Shown here piece after piece: positions 6,047 to 12,782 of a stretch of 12,804 nucleotides of DNA. The notes under the pieces were generated by a model. It saw only the letters and a program-made list of their open reading frames with translations. It had not been told where the DNA came from and made no database searches. Position 1 is the stretch's first letter. Each line of letters starts with the position of its first letter. Both the position numbers and the translations under genes were made by a program. The DNA lies in NCBI RefSeq assembly GCF_000720325.1, contig NZ_JOJM01000112.1, positions 1 through 12,804 of the forward strand, in the 5' to 3' direction. This stretch comes from Streptomyces sp. NRRL B-1347 (GTDB lineage: Bacteria > Actinomycetota > Actinomycetes > Streptomycetales > Streptomycetaceae).

Positions 6047-6390
6047 TGAGTTTCGAGGCCTACTTCGGCTTCACCGGTGACACCGCCACGATCTACCTCA
6101 GCGGGGATCTGACCGACAAACGGGTGCCCGCCGTGCGCACCCTGATCGACCAGGCGCTGTCGCGTCCGGTCAACCGGCTGGTGCTGCGCATGCACGGGCT
6201 GACCTCGCTGTCCGCGGCCGGGGTGCGCTGCCTGTGCTGCACCCAGCAGCAGCTGCCCGCGGGCGCGCAGATCGTCGTGGACGGCGCCTGCGACAGTGTC
6301 CGGCGGGTGCTGCAGGCCAGCGGCTTCGCCCAGGCCATCACGCTGATCGAGGGCTCCCTGAGCCTGCCCGACGAACCCGCCGCCGCCTGA
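6046..6390 (+). CDS. Single-domain STAS protein (anti-sigma factor antagonist-like) without the usual phospho-serine
   Basis: At 114 residues it is a lone STAS domain, the size of SpoIIAA/RsbV/BldG proteins. The start EAYFGFTGDTATIYLSGDLT is the usual beta1-beta2 pattern with the conserved G-x-L/D. The central LVLRMHGLTSLSAAGVRCLC (46-64) is the switch region. In SpoIIAA-type antagonists this reads D-S-S/A-G, where the first Ser is phosphorylated by the partner kinase. Here it is S56-A57-A58-G59, so both the Asp and the acceptor Ser appear replaced, although S54 or S56 might be modified. Such a protein might be permanently competent to bind its partner, or respond to a different signal. No anti-sigma kinase or sigma factor gene is in the window. 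It begins at the AGE stop (TGATG), so it is made with the metabolic enzymes. Confidence 0.85.
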   Translation: MSFEAYFGFTGDTATIYLSGDLTDKRVPAVRTLIDQALSRPVNRLVLRMHGLTSLSAAGVRCLCCTQQQLPAGAQIVVDGACDSVRRVLQASGFAQAITLIEGSLSLPDEPAAA

Positions 6391-6560
6391 CCCGCCCCCC
6401 TGTCCCTTTTCCCGCCATCCCGCCATCCCGCCGTCCCGCCGTCCCGCCCCGCGTTCCGGCACCCCCCCGCTCGTTCCGCGACACCCGCACATATCTGTGA
6501 CACCCGCACGTCCGCGCGCCTCGCGCGGCACCCGCGCTACCCCAAGGGAGATTCTCCGAC
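6391..6560 (+). other. 170-bp intergenic gap with short tandem repeats, direct repeats and a hairpin
   Basis: Four 8-bp units run from 6411 to 6442 (CCCGCCAT twice, CCCGCCGT twice), followed by a partial fifth. GACACCCGCAC occurs at 6480-6490 and again at 6499-6509 (19-bp period); between and overlapping them is CACATATCTGTG (6488-6499), the most AT-rich spot of the gap. A perfect stem, CCGCGCG-CCT-CGCGCGG, lies at 6512-6528. The gap is larger than those upstream and may hold a separate promoter with operator sites for the pyrophosphorylase gene. No clear -35/-10 pair is visible. Confidence 0.4.
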
Positions 6561-9059
6561 ATGAAGGCTGTTGTGATGGCCGGCGGCGAGGGCTCACGGC
6601 TGAGGCCGATGACCTCGGACCTGCCCAAGCCGCTGCTGCCGGTCGCCGACCGGCCGATCATGGAGCACGTGCTGCGCCTGCTCAAGCGCCACCGCCTCGA
6701 CGACACCGTCGTCACCGTGCAGTTCCTGGCCTCCCTGATCCGCGAGCAGTTCGGGGACGGCAGCCAGCTGGGCATGCGCCTGAGCTACGCCACCGAACCG
6801 TACGCGCTGGGCACCGCGGGCAGCGTGAAGAACGCCGCCCACCTGCTGGGCGACGAGCCGTTCGTGGTGATCTCCGGTGACGCGCTGACCGACATCGACC
6901 TCACCGACCTGATCGCCTTCCACCGCGCCAAGGGTGCCCTGGTGACCGTCTGCCTGACCCGGGTGCCCGAACCGGTGGAGTTCGGCATCACCGTCGTCGA
7001 CGAAAGCGGCCGTGTGGAGCGTTTCCTGGAGAAGCCCACCTGGGGCCAGGTGTTCTCCGACACCGTCAACACCGGCATCTACGTCATGGAGCCCGAGGTC
7101 CTCGCCCACGTCGCCGAGGGCGAGAACGTGGACTGGTCCAGCGACGTCTTCCCCCGCCTGCTCGAAGAGGGCCGGCCCGTCTACGGGTACGTCGCCGAGG
7201 GCTACTGGGAGGACGTGGGCACCCACGCCAGCTATCTGCGCGCCCAGGCCGACGTCCTGCACGGGCGGGTGGGGGTGGAGCGGGCCGGGGTGGAACTCTC
7301 CCCCACCGTGCGGGTGGACGCCACCGCCCGCATCCACCCCACCGCCCAGCTGACCGGGCCGGTCTATGTCGGCCCGCACGCCCAGATCGGGGCGGGCGCA
7401 CGGATCGGCGAGCACACCGTGGTGGGCGCGCACGCGGTCATCGACCAGGGCGCCCAGCTGCGCCGCGTGGTGGTGCACCCGCACGCCTACGCCGGTCCCG
7501 GCGCGGTGCTGCGCGGCTGCGTGATCGGCCGCAACGCCAGCCTGCGCCGCGACGTGCGCATCGAGGAGGGCAGCGTGCTGGGGGCCGGCTGCGTGGTGGA
7601 GGAGGAGGCGGTCGTGGCCGCCGACGTCCTGGTCTACCCGGGCAAGACCATCGAGGCGGGCACCACCGTCAACGACAGCCTGATCTGGGAATCACGCGCC
7701 ACCAAGTCCCTGTTCGGGCCGCGCGGCGTGCGCGGGGCCCTCAACAGCCAGATCACCCCCGACCTCGCCGTGCGCCTGGCCAGCGCGTTCGCCACCACCC
7801 TGCCGCGCGGCGGGCAGGTCGCCGTCGCCCGCGACCACGGCGTGGCCGCGGCGGTGCTGCTGCCCGCCATGGTGGCCGCGCTGCGCGCGGCCGGCCTGGG
7901 CGTGCGCGACCTGGGGCACGTGCCGCTGCCGCTGGCCCGCCGGCACACCGCCGCCGACGACAGCCACGGCGGCATCGTGGTCACCACCACCCCCGGCAGC
8001 GAGGAGAGCGTCGACATCGTCTTCCTGGACGCGCACGGCATCGACCTGTCCCCCACCGCCCAGCGCGGCCTGGAACGGGTCTTCAGCCGGCGCGAGTACC
8101 GGCGCGTCCTGAGCGGCGAGATGGGCCGCCTGCACACCGCCCCCACCAGCATCGAGGAGTACGCCGACACCCTCACCCAGCACCTGGGCACCCTCAGCGG
8201 CGGGCGCCGTCTGAAGGTGGTCGTCGACGCCGCCTGCGGCAGCACCGCACTGACCCTGCCCGCCGTCCTGGGACGGCTCAGCATCGAGGCACTGACCGTC
8301 AACAACGCCCTGGTGCCCGCCTCCAGCACCGAGACCCCGGCCGAACGCCGCGCCGCCCTGCACACCCTGGGCCACTTCGTGGCCACCTCCGGCGCCGACT
8401 TCGGAGTGCGCTTCGACCCCACCGGCGAACGCCTGTCCCTGGTCGACGAGAAGGGCCACATCGTCGCCGACGACCGGGCCCTGCTGCTCCTGGTCCGGCT
8501 GCTGACCGCGGAGGCCGGCGGCGGGCGCACCGCGGTCCCGGTCACCGTCAGCCGCACCGTGGAGCACACCGCCCACGCCCACGGCGGCCAGGTCCGCTGG
8601 GTGGCCACCGCCCCCGGCGACCTCAACCGGGCCGCCGCCGGCGGCGGTTTCCTCCTGGCCGCCGACGGCGCGGGCGCCTTCGTCCTGCCCGAGTTCAGCA
8701 TCTACGCCGACGGCATCGCCGCCTTCGTCAAACTCGCCGCCCTGCTCGCGCGCGACCACACCGCGCTGAGCGAACTCATCGCCCCGCTGCCCGCCGTGCA
8801 CGTGCGCCAGCGCGACCTGCCCACCGCCTGGCGCATCAAGGGCCAGGTCATGCGCACCGTCGTCGAGGCCGCCAGCGGCCGCCGGATCGACACCACCGAC
8901 GGCGTGCGCGTCCTGGAGGACGACGGCCGCTGGGCCCTGGTCCTGCCCGATGCGGCCGCGCCCATCACCCGCCTGTGGGCCGAGGGACCCGACCCGGCCG
9001 CCGCCGACGCGCTCCTGGACGAATGGAGCGCCGCCGTCCGCGGCTCCGCCGCCGCCTGA
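6561..9059 (+). CDS. Sugar-1-phosphate nucleotidyltransferase fused to hexapeptide repeats and a degraded phosphohexomutase domain
   Basis: This 832-residue protein starts at ATG 6561, 10 nt after AAGGGAG (6544-6550). Residues 1-235 are an NTP-transferase domain with GGEGSRLRPMT (8-18), the PKP lysine (Lys23) and the metal-site SGD (Asp107). It should make an NDP-sugar such as GDP-mannose from NTP and sugar-1-phosphate. Residues 245-375 are left-handed beta-helix hexapeptide repeats. Residues 385-832 have the phosphomannomutase/phosphoglucomutase fold, but its catalytic motifs are altered. The phosphoserine loop TASHNP reads TTTPGS (475-480), the metal loop DGDGDR reads DPTGER (619-624), the sugar loop ExSGH reads DGAGA (702-706), and the phosphate-site RPSGTEP is not recognisable. 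The domain is therefore probably not a mutase and may be regulatory or structural. Similar long proteins annotated as mannose-1-phosphate guanyltransferase are, as I recall, common in Streptomyces. The nucleotide and sugar specificity cannot be read from the sequence. Confidence 0.88.
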   Translation: MKAVVMAGGEGSRLRPMTSDLPKPLLPVADRPIMEHVLRLLKRHRLDDTVVTVQFLASLIREQFGDGSQLGMRLSYATEPYALGTAGSVKNAAHLLGDEPFVVISGDALTDIDLTDLIAFHRAKGALVTVCLTRVPEPVEFGITVVDESGRVERFLEKPTWGQVFSDTVNTGIYVMEPEVLAHVAEGENVDWSSDVFPRLLEEGRPVYGYVAEGYWEDVGTHASYLRAQADVLHGRVGVERAGVELSPTVRVDATARIHPTAQLTGPVYVGPHAQIGAGARIGEHTVVGAHAVIDQGAQLRRVVVHPHAYAGPGAVLRGCVIGRNASLRRDVRIEEGSVLGAGCVVEEEAVVAADVLVYPGKTIEAGTTVNDSLIWESRATKSLFGPRGVRGALNSQITPDLAVRLASAFATTLPRGGQVAVARDHGVAAAVLLPAMVAALRAAGLGVRDLGHVPLPLARRHTAADDSHGGIVVTTTPGSEESVDIVFLDAHGIDLSPTAQRGLERVFSRREYRRVLSGEMGRLHTAPTSIEEYADTLTQHLGTLSGGRRLKVVVDAACGSTALTLPAVLGRLSIEALTVNNALVPASSTETPAERRAALHTLGHFVATSGADFGVRFDPTGERLSLVDEKGHIVADDRALLLLVRLLTAEAGGGRTAVPVTVSRTVEHTAHAHGGQVRWVATAPGDLNRAAAGGGFLLAADGAGAFVLPEFSIYADGIAAFVKLAALLARDHTALSELIAPLPAVHVRQRDLPTAWRIKGQVMRTVVEAASGRRIDTTDGVRVLEDDGRWALVLPDAAAPITRLWAEGPDPAAADALLDEWSAAVRGSAAA

Positions 9060-9089
9060 CCCCCGCACCGCACCGCCCTGCCCCCGCGC

Positions 9090-9130
9090 CCGCCCTTTCG
9101 CCCCCTGGTTCTCAGGGGGCGAAAGGGCGG
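9090..9130. terminator. Bidirectional terminator hairpin between convergent genes
   Basis: Bases 9090-9107 pair perfectly with 9113-9130 (18 bp, stem starting CCGCCCTTTCGCCCCCTG) around the 5-nt loop GTTCT. It sits in the 97-bp gap between the convergent stops at 9059 and 9157, where terminators of both transcripts are expected. No T-tract is present on either side, which is common for high-GC actinomycete hairpin terminators. The flank 9061-9071 can also pair with 9127-9137, allowing an alternative fold. Confidence 0.9.
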
Positions 9131-9156
9131 TGCGGGGGCGGTGGCGTGAAGGGGGG

Positions 9157-9882
9157 TCAGGTGCCGTGCAGGCGGGCCCGGCCCGGCTGGGGGTGGGGCT
9201 TGGGCACCGGCGCGGGCAGCGGCATCCCGGGCGGGGCCGCGGTAGTCATGTCCCACACCCCCGCCCCCGCCCCCGCACCCGCCGGGGCCGCCGTGGTCGC
9301 GGCGATCGCCTCGTCGACGGCCCCCGCCAGCTCGGCGGCCGTGGGCACCCCGTCGATGCGCCGCTGCCCGGCCACGATCACCGGCACCATCGACACCTGC
9401 GCCGCCCCGCGCGCGTGCGCCAGGTCCTGCTGATGGGCGCGGGCGTAGCGGGCCGACATGATGGCCGCGCGGAACCCCGCCCGGTCCAGGCCCGCCTCCA
9501 CCGCGAGCGCCGCGAGCACGGTGGGATCGGAGATGTCCTGCCAGTGGTGGAAGTAGGCGCCGAACACCAGGTCGGTGTAGCGGGCGCCGGCCCCGTGCTC
9601 GCAGGCGTAGCGGTAGCCCAGCAGCGCCATCCGCGCCCGGCGCAGCGGGGTGCCCGGCGGCCCGGCCAGATGCACGCCGCGCTCGGCGCCCAGCGGGCGC
9701 ACCGAGTTCTCCCACACCCCGCGCGGGTACTCCCCGGCCTCCTCCACGCAGTTGGGGTTGACCTCGAAGGGATGGAAGGCGGGCGCCACGTCCTTGCCGC
9801 GCAGCGCCGTGGCCAGCACATGGCGGGTGATCAGGCTGTAGGGGCAGATGAAGTCGAACCAGACATCGATCGTGACGGTCAT
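9157..9882 (-). CDS. DsbA/FrnE-family thioredoxin-fold protein with a single active-site Cys
   Basis: This 241-residue protein starts at ATG 9882, with AAGAGGT (9889-9895) about 6 nt upstream. It begins TIDVWFDFICPYSLITRHVL: the first strand and active-site helix of the DsbA/FrnE/2-hydroxychromene-2-carboxylate isomerase group. The helical insertion (about 60-150) and the cis-Pro element SMVPVIVAG (164-172, Pro167) followed by IDGVPTAAELAGAVDEA match the family. Usual FrnE proteins have CPxC; here it is C13-P-Y-S16, so a disulfide oxidase cycle through CXXC is not possible. Glutathione- or mycothiol-type transferase or isomerase chemistry, or a monothiol role, is more likely. The last 45 residues are Ala/Gly/Pro-rich and probably disordered. 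There is no signal peptide, so it is cytoplasmic. Its start overlaps the acyltransferase stop by 4 bp (ATGA), showing co-translation. Confidence 0.85.
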   Translation of the reverse strand: MTVTIDVWFDFICPYSLITRHVLATALRGKDVAPAFHPFEVNPNCVEEAGEYPRGVWENSVRPLGAERGVHLAGPPGTPLRRARMALLGYRYACEHGAGARYTDLVFGAYFHHWQDISDPTVLAALAVEAGLDRAGFRAAIMSARYARAHQQDLAHARGAAQVSMVPVIVAGQRRIDGVPTAAELAGAVDEAIAATTAAPAGAGAGAGVWDMTTAAPPGMPLPAPVPKPHPQPGRARLHGT

Positions 9883-11126
9883 CGGGGGACCTCTTCTGAC
9901 GCGGACGGAAGGGACGGACCGGCGGGCCCGGGCAGCCCCGGAGCCGGGAGACCGGGCACGGGCGGACCGGGGGCCGGAGGGCCGGGCACGGGCGGACCGG
10001 GGGCCGGGGGGCCGGGCGCGGGGCGGCGGGGACGGCGGGCGGAGAAGCGGCGCAGCAGGGGCTGTTCGACGGCCGTGTGCATCGCCCAGGCCAGCAGCAG
10101 GGTGAGGGCGGCGGCCAGCAGCAGCAGTGCGGCGGCCGCCGGGGTGGACCAGGCGCGGTGCTCGCCCAGGGCGCGGTGGCCGTGGAACTGGACCAGGCGG
10201 TGCAGCAGGTAGAACGCGAAGGACACCTGGCCCAGCCACACCACCGGGCGGGCGGCGAACACCCCGGGGCTGCCGCGCAGATCGGCGGTGGCGCCCGCGG
10301 CGACCAGCCAGGCCAGCGGGGCCACGCCCAGGGCGGCGATGCCGTAGGCCACCGGCAGGGCCAGGGCCGCGGTGTAGGCCAGCGCCAGGGCCAGCGCCGC
10401 GGGCCACAGGCCGGTGGCGGGGAAGCGGCCCGCGGCCACCAGGCGGGCCATCACCATGCCCAGGACGAACTCCGCGGCGCGCACCGGCGGGAAGGCGAGC
10501 AGGAACCAGTACTGCTCCTCGCTGATGGCCAGCCAGTACATGTGCGGCCCGCCCGGCAGCAGCAGACCGGCCGCCGCGGGCAGCAGCGCCACCACCGCGG
10601 CCAGGGCGGCGGCCCACCACCACAGCCGCCCGGGGCGGATGCGGCGCACGCCCGCCCACAGCGCGGGAAAGGCCAGATAGAACAGGGCCTCGCAGCTCAG
10701 CGACCAGCTGACCGGGTTCGCGCCGAGGATGACGTCCACGTCCGGCTGCCAGGTCTGCACCAGCAGCAGGTTGCGCAGCAGCCCCGGCCGCGGCAGACCG
10801 GCCGCGGCGAGCAGCGCCACGGCGGCGGCCGCCGTCAGCAGATGACTGGGGTAGACCTTCCACAGCCGGCGGCGCCAGAAGGCCCGCCAGGTGTCGTGGC
10901 GGCGGGCGGAGAAGGCCAGCACGAAGCCGCTCAGCACGAAGAAGAACGACACTCCCGTCCACCCGGCCTGGCTGGCCCCCTCGCGGAACGCGCCGTTGAC
11001 GCGCCGGTCGGCGAAGACGTTCTCGTAGGAGGCGTGGAAGCAGAACACCAGCAGCGCCGCGGCGAACCGCATCCCGGTCAGCGACGGCAGCCGCCCCGCG
11101 GGGGCGGGGGTATCACTGCGGGACAT
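9879..11126 (-). CDS. Membrane acyltransferase, acyltransferase-3 family
   Basis: The 415-residue integral membrane protein starts at ATG 11126, preceded by GGGGAG (11132-11137) 5 nt away; an in-frame start at 11168 has no such site. It has the acyltransferase-3 hallmarks: R20 and H31 spaced by ten residues (LTGMRFAAALLVFCFHASY), the second helix GVSFFFVLSGFVLAFSAR (58-75), WRRRLWKVYPSH, NPVSWSLSCEALFYLAFP (137-154) with Glu146, and FYLLHRLVQ near 305-313. About ten hydrophobic helices are seen up to residue 352. Enzymes of this family transfer acyl groups (acetyl, succinyl, others) from the cytoplasmic donor to sugars, antibiotics or lipids at the membrane. After residue 365 comes a Pro/Gly-rich tail of repeated PGPPAPGPPV-like units. 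The acceptor is unknown. It is followed directly by the DsbA-like gene (4-bp overlap) and lies 111 bp after the MFS gene. Confidence 0.88.
   Translation of the reverse strand: MSRSDTPAPAGRLPSLTGMRFAAALLVFCFHASYENVFADRRVNGAFREGASQAGWTGVSFFFVLSGFVLAFSARRHDTWRAFWRRRLWKVYPSHLLTAAAAVALLAAAGLPRPGLLRNLLLVQTWQPDVDVILGANPVSWSLSCEALFYLAFPALWAGVRRIRPGRLWWWAAALAAVVALLPAAAGLLLPGGPHMYWLAISEEQYWFLLAFPPVRAAEFVLGMVMARLVAAGRFPATGLWPAALALALAYTAALALPVAYGIAALGVAPLAWLVAAGATADLRGSPGVFAARPVVWLGQVSFAFYLLHRLVQFHGHRALGEHRAWSTPAAAALLLLAAALTLLLAWAMHTAVEQPLLRRFSARRPRRPAPGPPAPGPPVPGPPAPGPPVPGLPAPGLPGPAGPSLPSASEEVPR
9951..10010 (-). repeat. 30-bp tandem repeat encoding the Pro-rich tail of the acyltransferase
   Basis: Bases 9951-9980 and 9981-10010 are near-identical 30-bp units, followed by a degenerate partial copy at 10011 onward. 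Each encodes ten residues of the PGPPAPGPPV type on the minus strand, so copy-number changes keep the frame. The segment follows the last membrane helix and is probably a flexible cytoplasmic or outer tail. Confidence 0.75.
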
Positions 11127-11237
11127 CACGGCTCCCCGGCCCGCGGGCACCCCGGGCACACACGGCACACCACCTCATCTCACGGGCACAGCACGACAGG
11201 GCACGGCGCCTGGCGGCGTGGCCCGGGGCGGGGCCGG
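11127..11237 (-). other. 111-bp gap between the MFS and acyltransferase genes
   Basis: The gap holds four copies of GGGCAC (plus-strand starts 11145, 11154, 11184, 11199) and a 10-bp palindrome GCCCGCGGGC (11139-11148) just upstream of the acyltransferase ribosome binding site. No convincing promoter boxes or terminator are visible. The acyltransferase may be read from the MFS transcript or from an unrecognised promoter here. Confidence 0.35.
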
Positions 11238-12668
11238 TCACCGGCGGGGGCCGGGCGCGGGGGTGCCCCGGTGGTGGCGCAGCAGGCGGGGCACCAGGGC
11301 CAGCGCGGTCAGGGCCAGCAGCGCGGTGACGGCCAGGCCGGCCCCGAACGCCCCCCAGCCGGGCCGGTGTCCGCCGCCGGAGCGGGCGGCGAAGGCCAGG
11401 CCCGCCAGGGTGACGCCGAGCGCCATGCCGATCTGGGCGGCGGTCTCCAGCACGCCGGAGGCCGCGCCCGCCAGGCGGGCGGGCACCTGCCCCAGGGCGG
11501 CGGCGAACAGCGGGCTCACCCCCAGGCCCTGCCCGAAGCCGATCACGGCCAGGCACACCAGCAGCAGCCCGGTGCCGGACCCGGCCACGACAGCTCCCAG
11601 CAGTGCCAGGCTGCCCGCGGCGTTCGCCGCGTAGCCGGCCACCAGCAGCCGGGTGCCGATACGTTCCTGCAGCCGCGGGGCCAGCAGTGAGGCCAGCACG
11701 AACAGCACCGCGAGCGGCAGGAAGCACAGCCCCGCGCGCAGCGCGCCGTAGCCGAGCGCGGTCTGCAGGTGCAGGGTGAGCACGAAGAACAGGCCCGCGT
11801 TCCCGGCGAAGAAGGCCACCGCGATCGCGCTGCCCGCGCCGAAGCAGCCGCGGGTGAACAGGCCCGGGTCCACCACCGCCCGCCCGCCCCGGCCGGCCAG
11901 CGCCCGCTCGTAGCGCACGAACAGCACGGCCGCCGGCACGGCGGCCACCGGCATCAGCACGCTCCACACCGGCCAGCCGGCCCCGTGCCCCAGCGTCAGC
12001 GGCCCCAGCAGCAACAGCAGCACCGCGGTCAGCAGCAGCGTGCCGCCCGTGTCCAGCCCCGCCCCGCGGCGGACGGGGCACGGTCCCGCGGCAGGGCCGG
12101 GGCGGGGGGCGGGGGGCAGGGTCAGGGCGGCGCCCAGCAACAGCAGCAGCCCCAGCGGCACGTTGAGCAGGAAGACGGGGCGCCAGGACAGGCCGAACAG
12201 GTCGGCCTGCACCAGCAGGCCGCCCAGCAGCTGGCCGGCCACCGAGGCGCCGCCGATGGTGGCACCGAACACGGCGAAGGCACGGGCCCGCCGGCGGCCG
12301 GTGAACGCGGTCTGCAGCACGGCAAGGACCTGGGGGTAGAACAGGGCGGCGCCCAGCGCCTGCACGACGCGGAAGGCGATCAGCGCGGGCGCCGAGGCCG
12401 CCAGGCCGCACGCCAGGGAGGCCGCGGTGAACAGGGCCAGGCCCGCCAGGAACAGCCGCCGGCAGCCGTAGGCGTCGCCCAGGCGGCCGCCGGCGACCAG
12501 GAACAGGCCGTAGGCCAGCAGATAGCCCGAGACCGTCAGTTCGGCCTGGGCGAAGCTGGCGCCCAGGCCCGACCGCACGGCCGGGACCGCCACGTTGACG
12601 ATGAACCCGTCCATGATCGCCATGAACGTGCCGCCCATCACCACCAGCAGCAGCCAGCCCCGCCGCAC
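11238..12668 (-). CDS. MFS transporter, DHA2-like (drug:H+ antiporter) family; N-terminus uncertain
   Basis: The 476-residue membrane protein has about 14 hydrophobic segments. DHA2 signatures are MDGFIVNVAVPAV (19-31), motif A GGRLGDAYGCRR (60-71), the motif C-like helix FGATIGGASVAGQLLGGLL (134-152) and WRPVFLLNVPLGLLLL (162-177). It probably exports a small molecule across the plasma membrane using the proton gradient. The usual Thr of the D1 motif (LDxTIVN) is Phe here. The start given is GTG 12668, with only a weak G-rich upstream site. The frame remains open through the 24-bp repeats to the window edge, so the true start may lie outside the window and add a repetitive acidic leader. Pump genes beside acyltransferases are common in biosynthetic loci, but the cargo is unknown. 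Confidence 0.85.
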   Translation of the reverse strand: MRRGWLLLVVMGGTFMAIMDGFIVNVAVPAVRSGLGASFAQAELTVSGYLLAYGLFLVAGGRLGDAYGCRRLFLAGLALFTAASLACGLAASAPALIAFRVVQALGAALFYPQVLAVLQTAFTGRRRARAFAVFGATIGGASVAGQLLGGLLVQADLFGLSWRPVFLLNVPLGLLLLLGAALTLPPAPRPGPAAGPCPVRRGAGLDTGGTLLLTAVLLLLLGPLTLGHGAGWPVWSVLMPVAAVPAAVLFVRYERALAGRGGRAVVDPGLFTRGCFGAGSAIAVAFFAGNAGLFFVLTLHLQTALGYGALRAGLCFLPLAVLFVLASLLAPRLQERIGTRLLVAGYAANAAGSLALLGAVVAGSGTGLLLVCLAVIGFGQGLGVSPLFAAALGQVPARLAGAASGVLETAAQIGMALGVTLAGLAFAARSGGGHRPGWGAFGAGLAVTALLALTALALVPRLLRHHRGTPAPGPRR

Positions 12669-12710
12669 CCCCGCACCCCCGCCCGCGCCCGCGGGCGTGT
12701 CCGTGTCCGC

Positions 12711-12782
12711 GGGTGTTTCCGTGTCCGCGTCCGCGGGTGTTTCCGTGTCCGCGTCCGCGGGTGTTTCCGTGTCCGCGTCCGC
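12711..12782 (-). repeat. Three 24-bp tandem repeats at the window edge, in frame with the MFS gene
   Basis: Three identical 24-bp units (12711-12734, 12735-12758, 12759-12782) are flanked by partial copies at 12693-12710 and 12783-12791. On the minus strand they read as ETPADADT repeated, in frame with the MFS gene and without a stop up to base 12804. This is either an acidic Thr/Asp/Ala-rich N-terminal extension of the transporter or an intergenic minisatellite upstream of GTG 12668. Confidence 0.75.

Noticed and set aside
6512..6528. CCGCGCG-CCT-CGCGCGG as a terminator between the STAS and pyrophosphorylase genes
   Set aside because: The 3-nt loop and 7-bp stem lie only 15 bp before the ribosome binding site, with no T-tract. 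A regulatory or chance structure is as likely, so I list it only as part of the gap.
7692..9068. 458-residue minus-strand frame under the pyrophosphorylase fusion
   Set aside because: The composition is Gly/Ala/Val/Asp-rich and motif-free, typical of antisense frames in high-GC genes.
10077..11690. 537-residue open frame on the plus strand
   Set aside because: It is antisense to the acyltransferase and MFS genes. The product is low-complexity G/Q/R/H and resembles no protein family.
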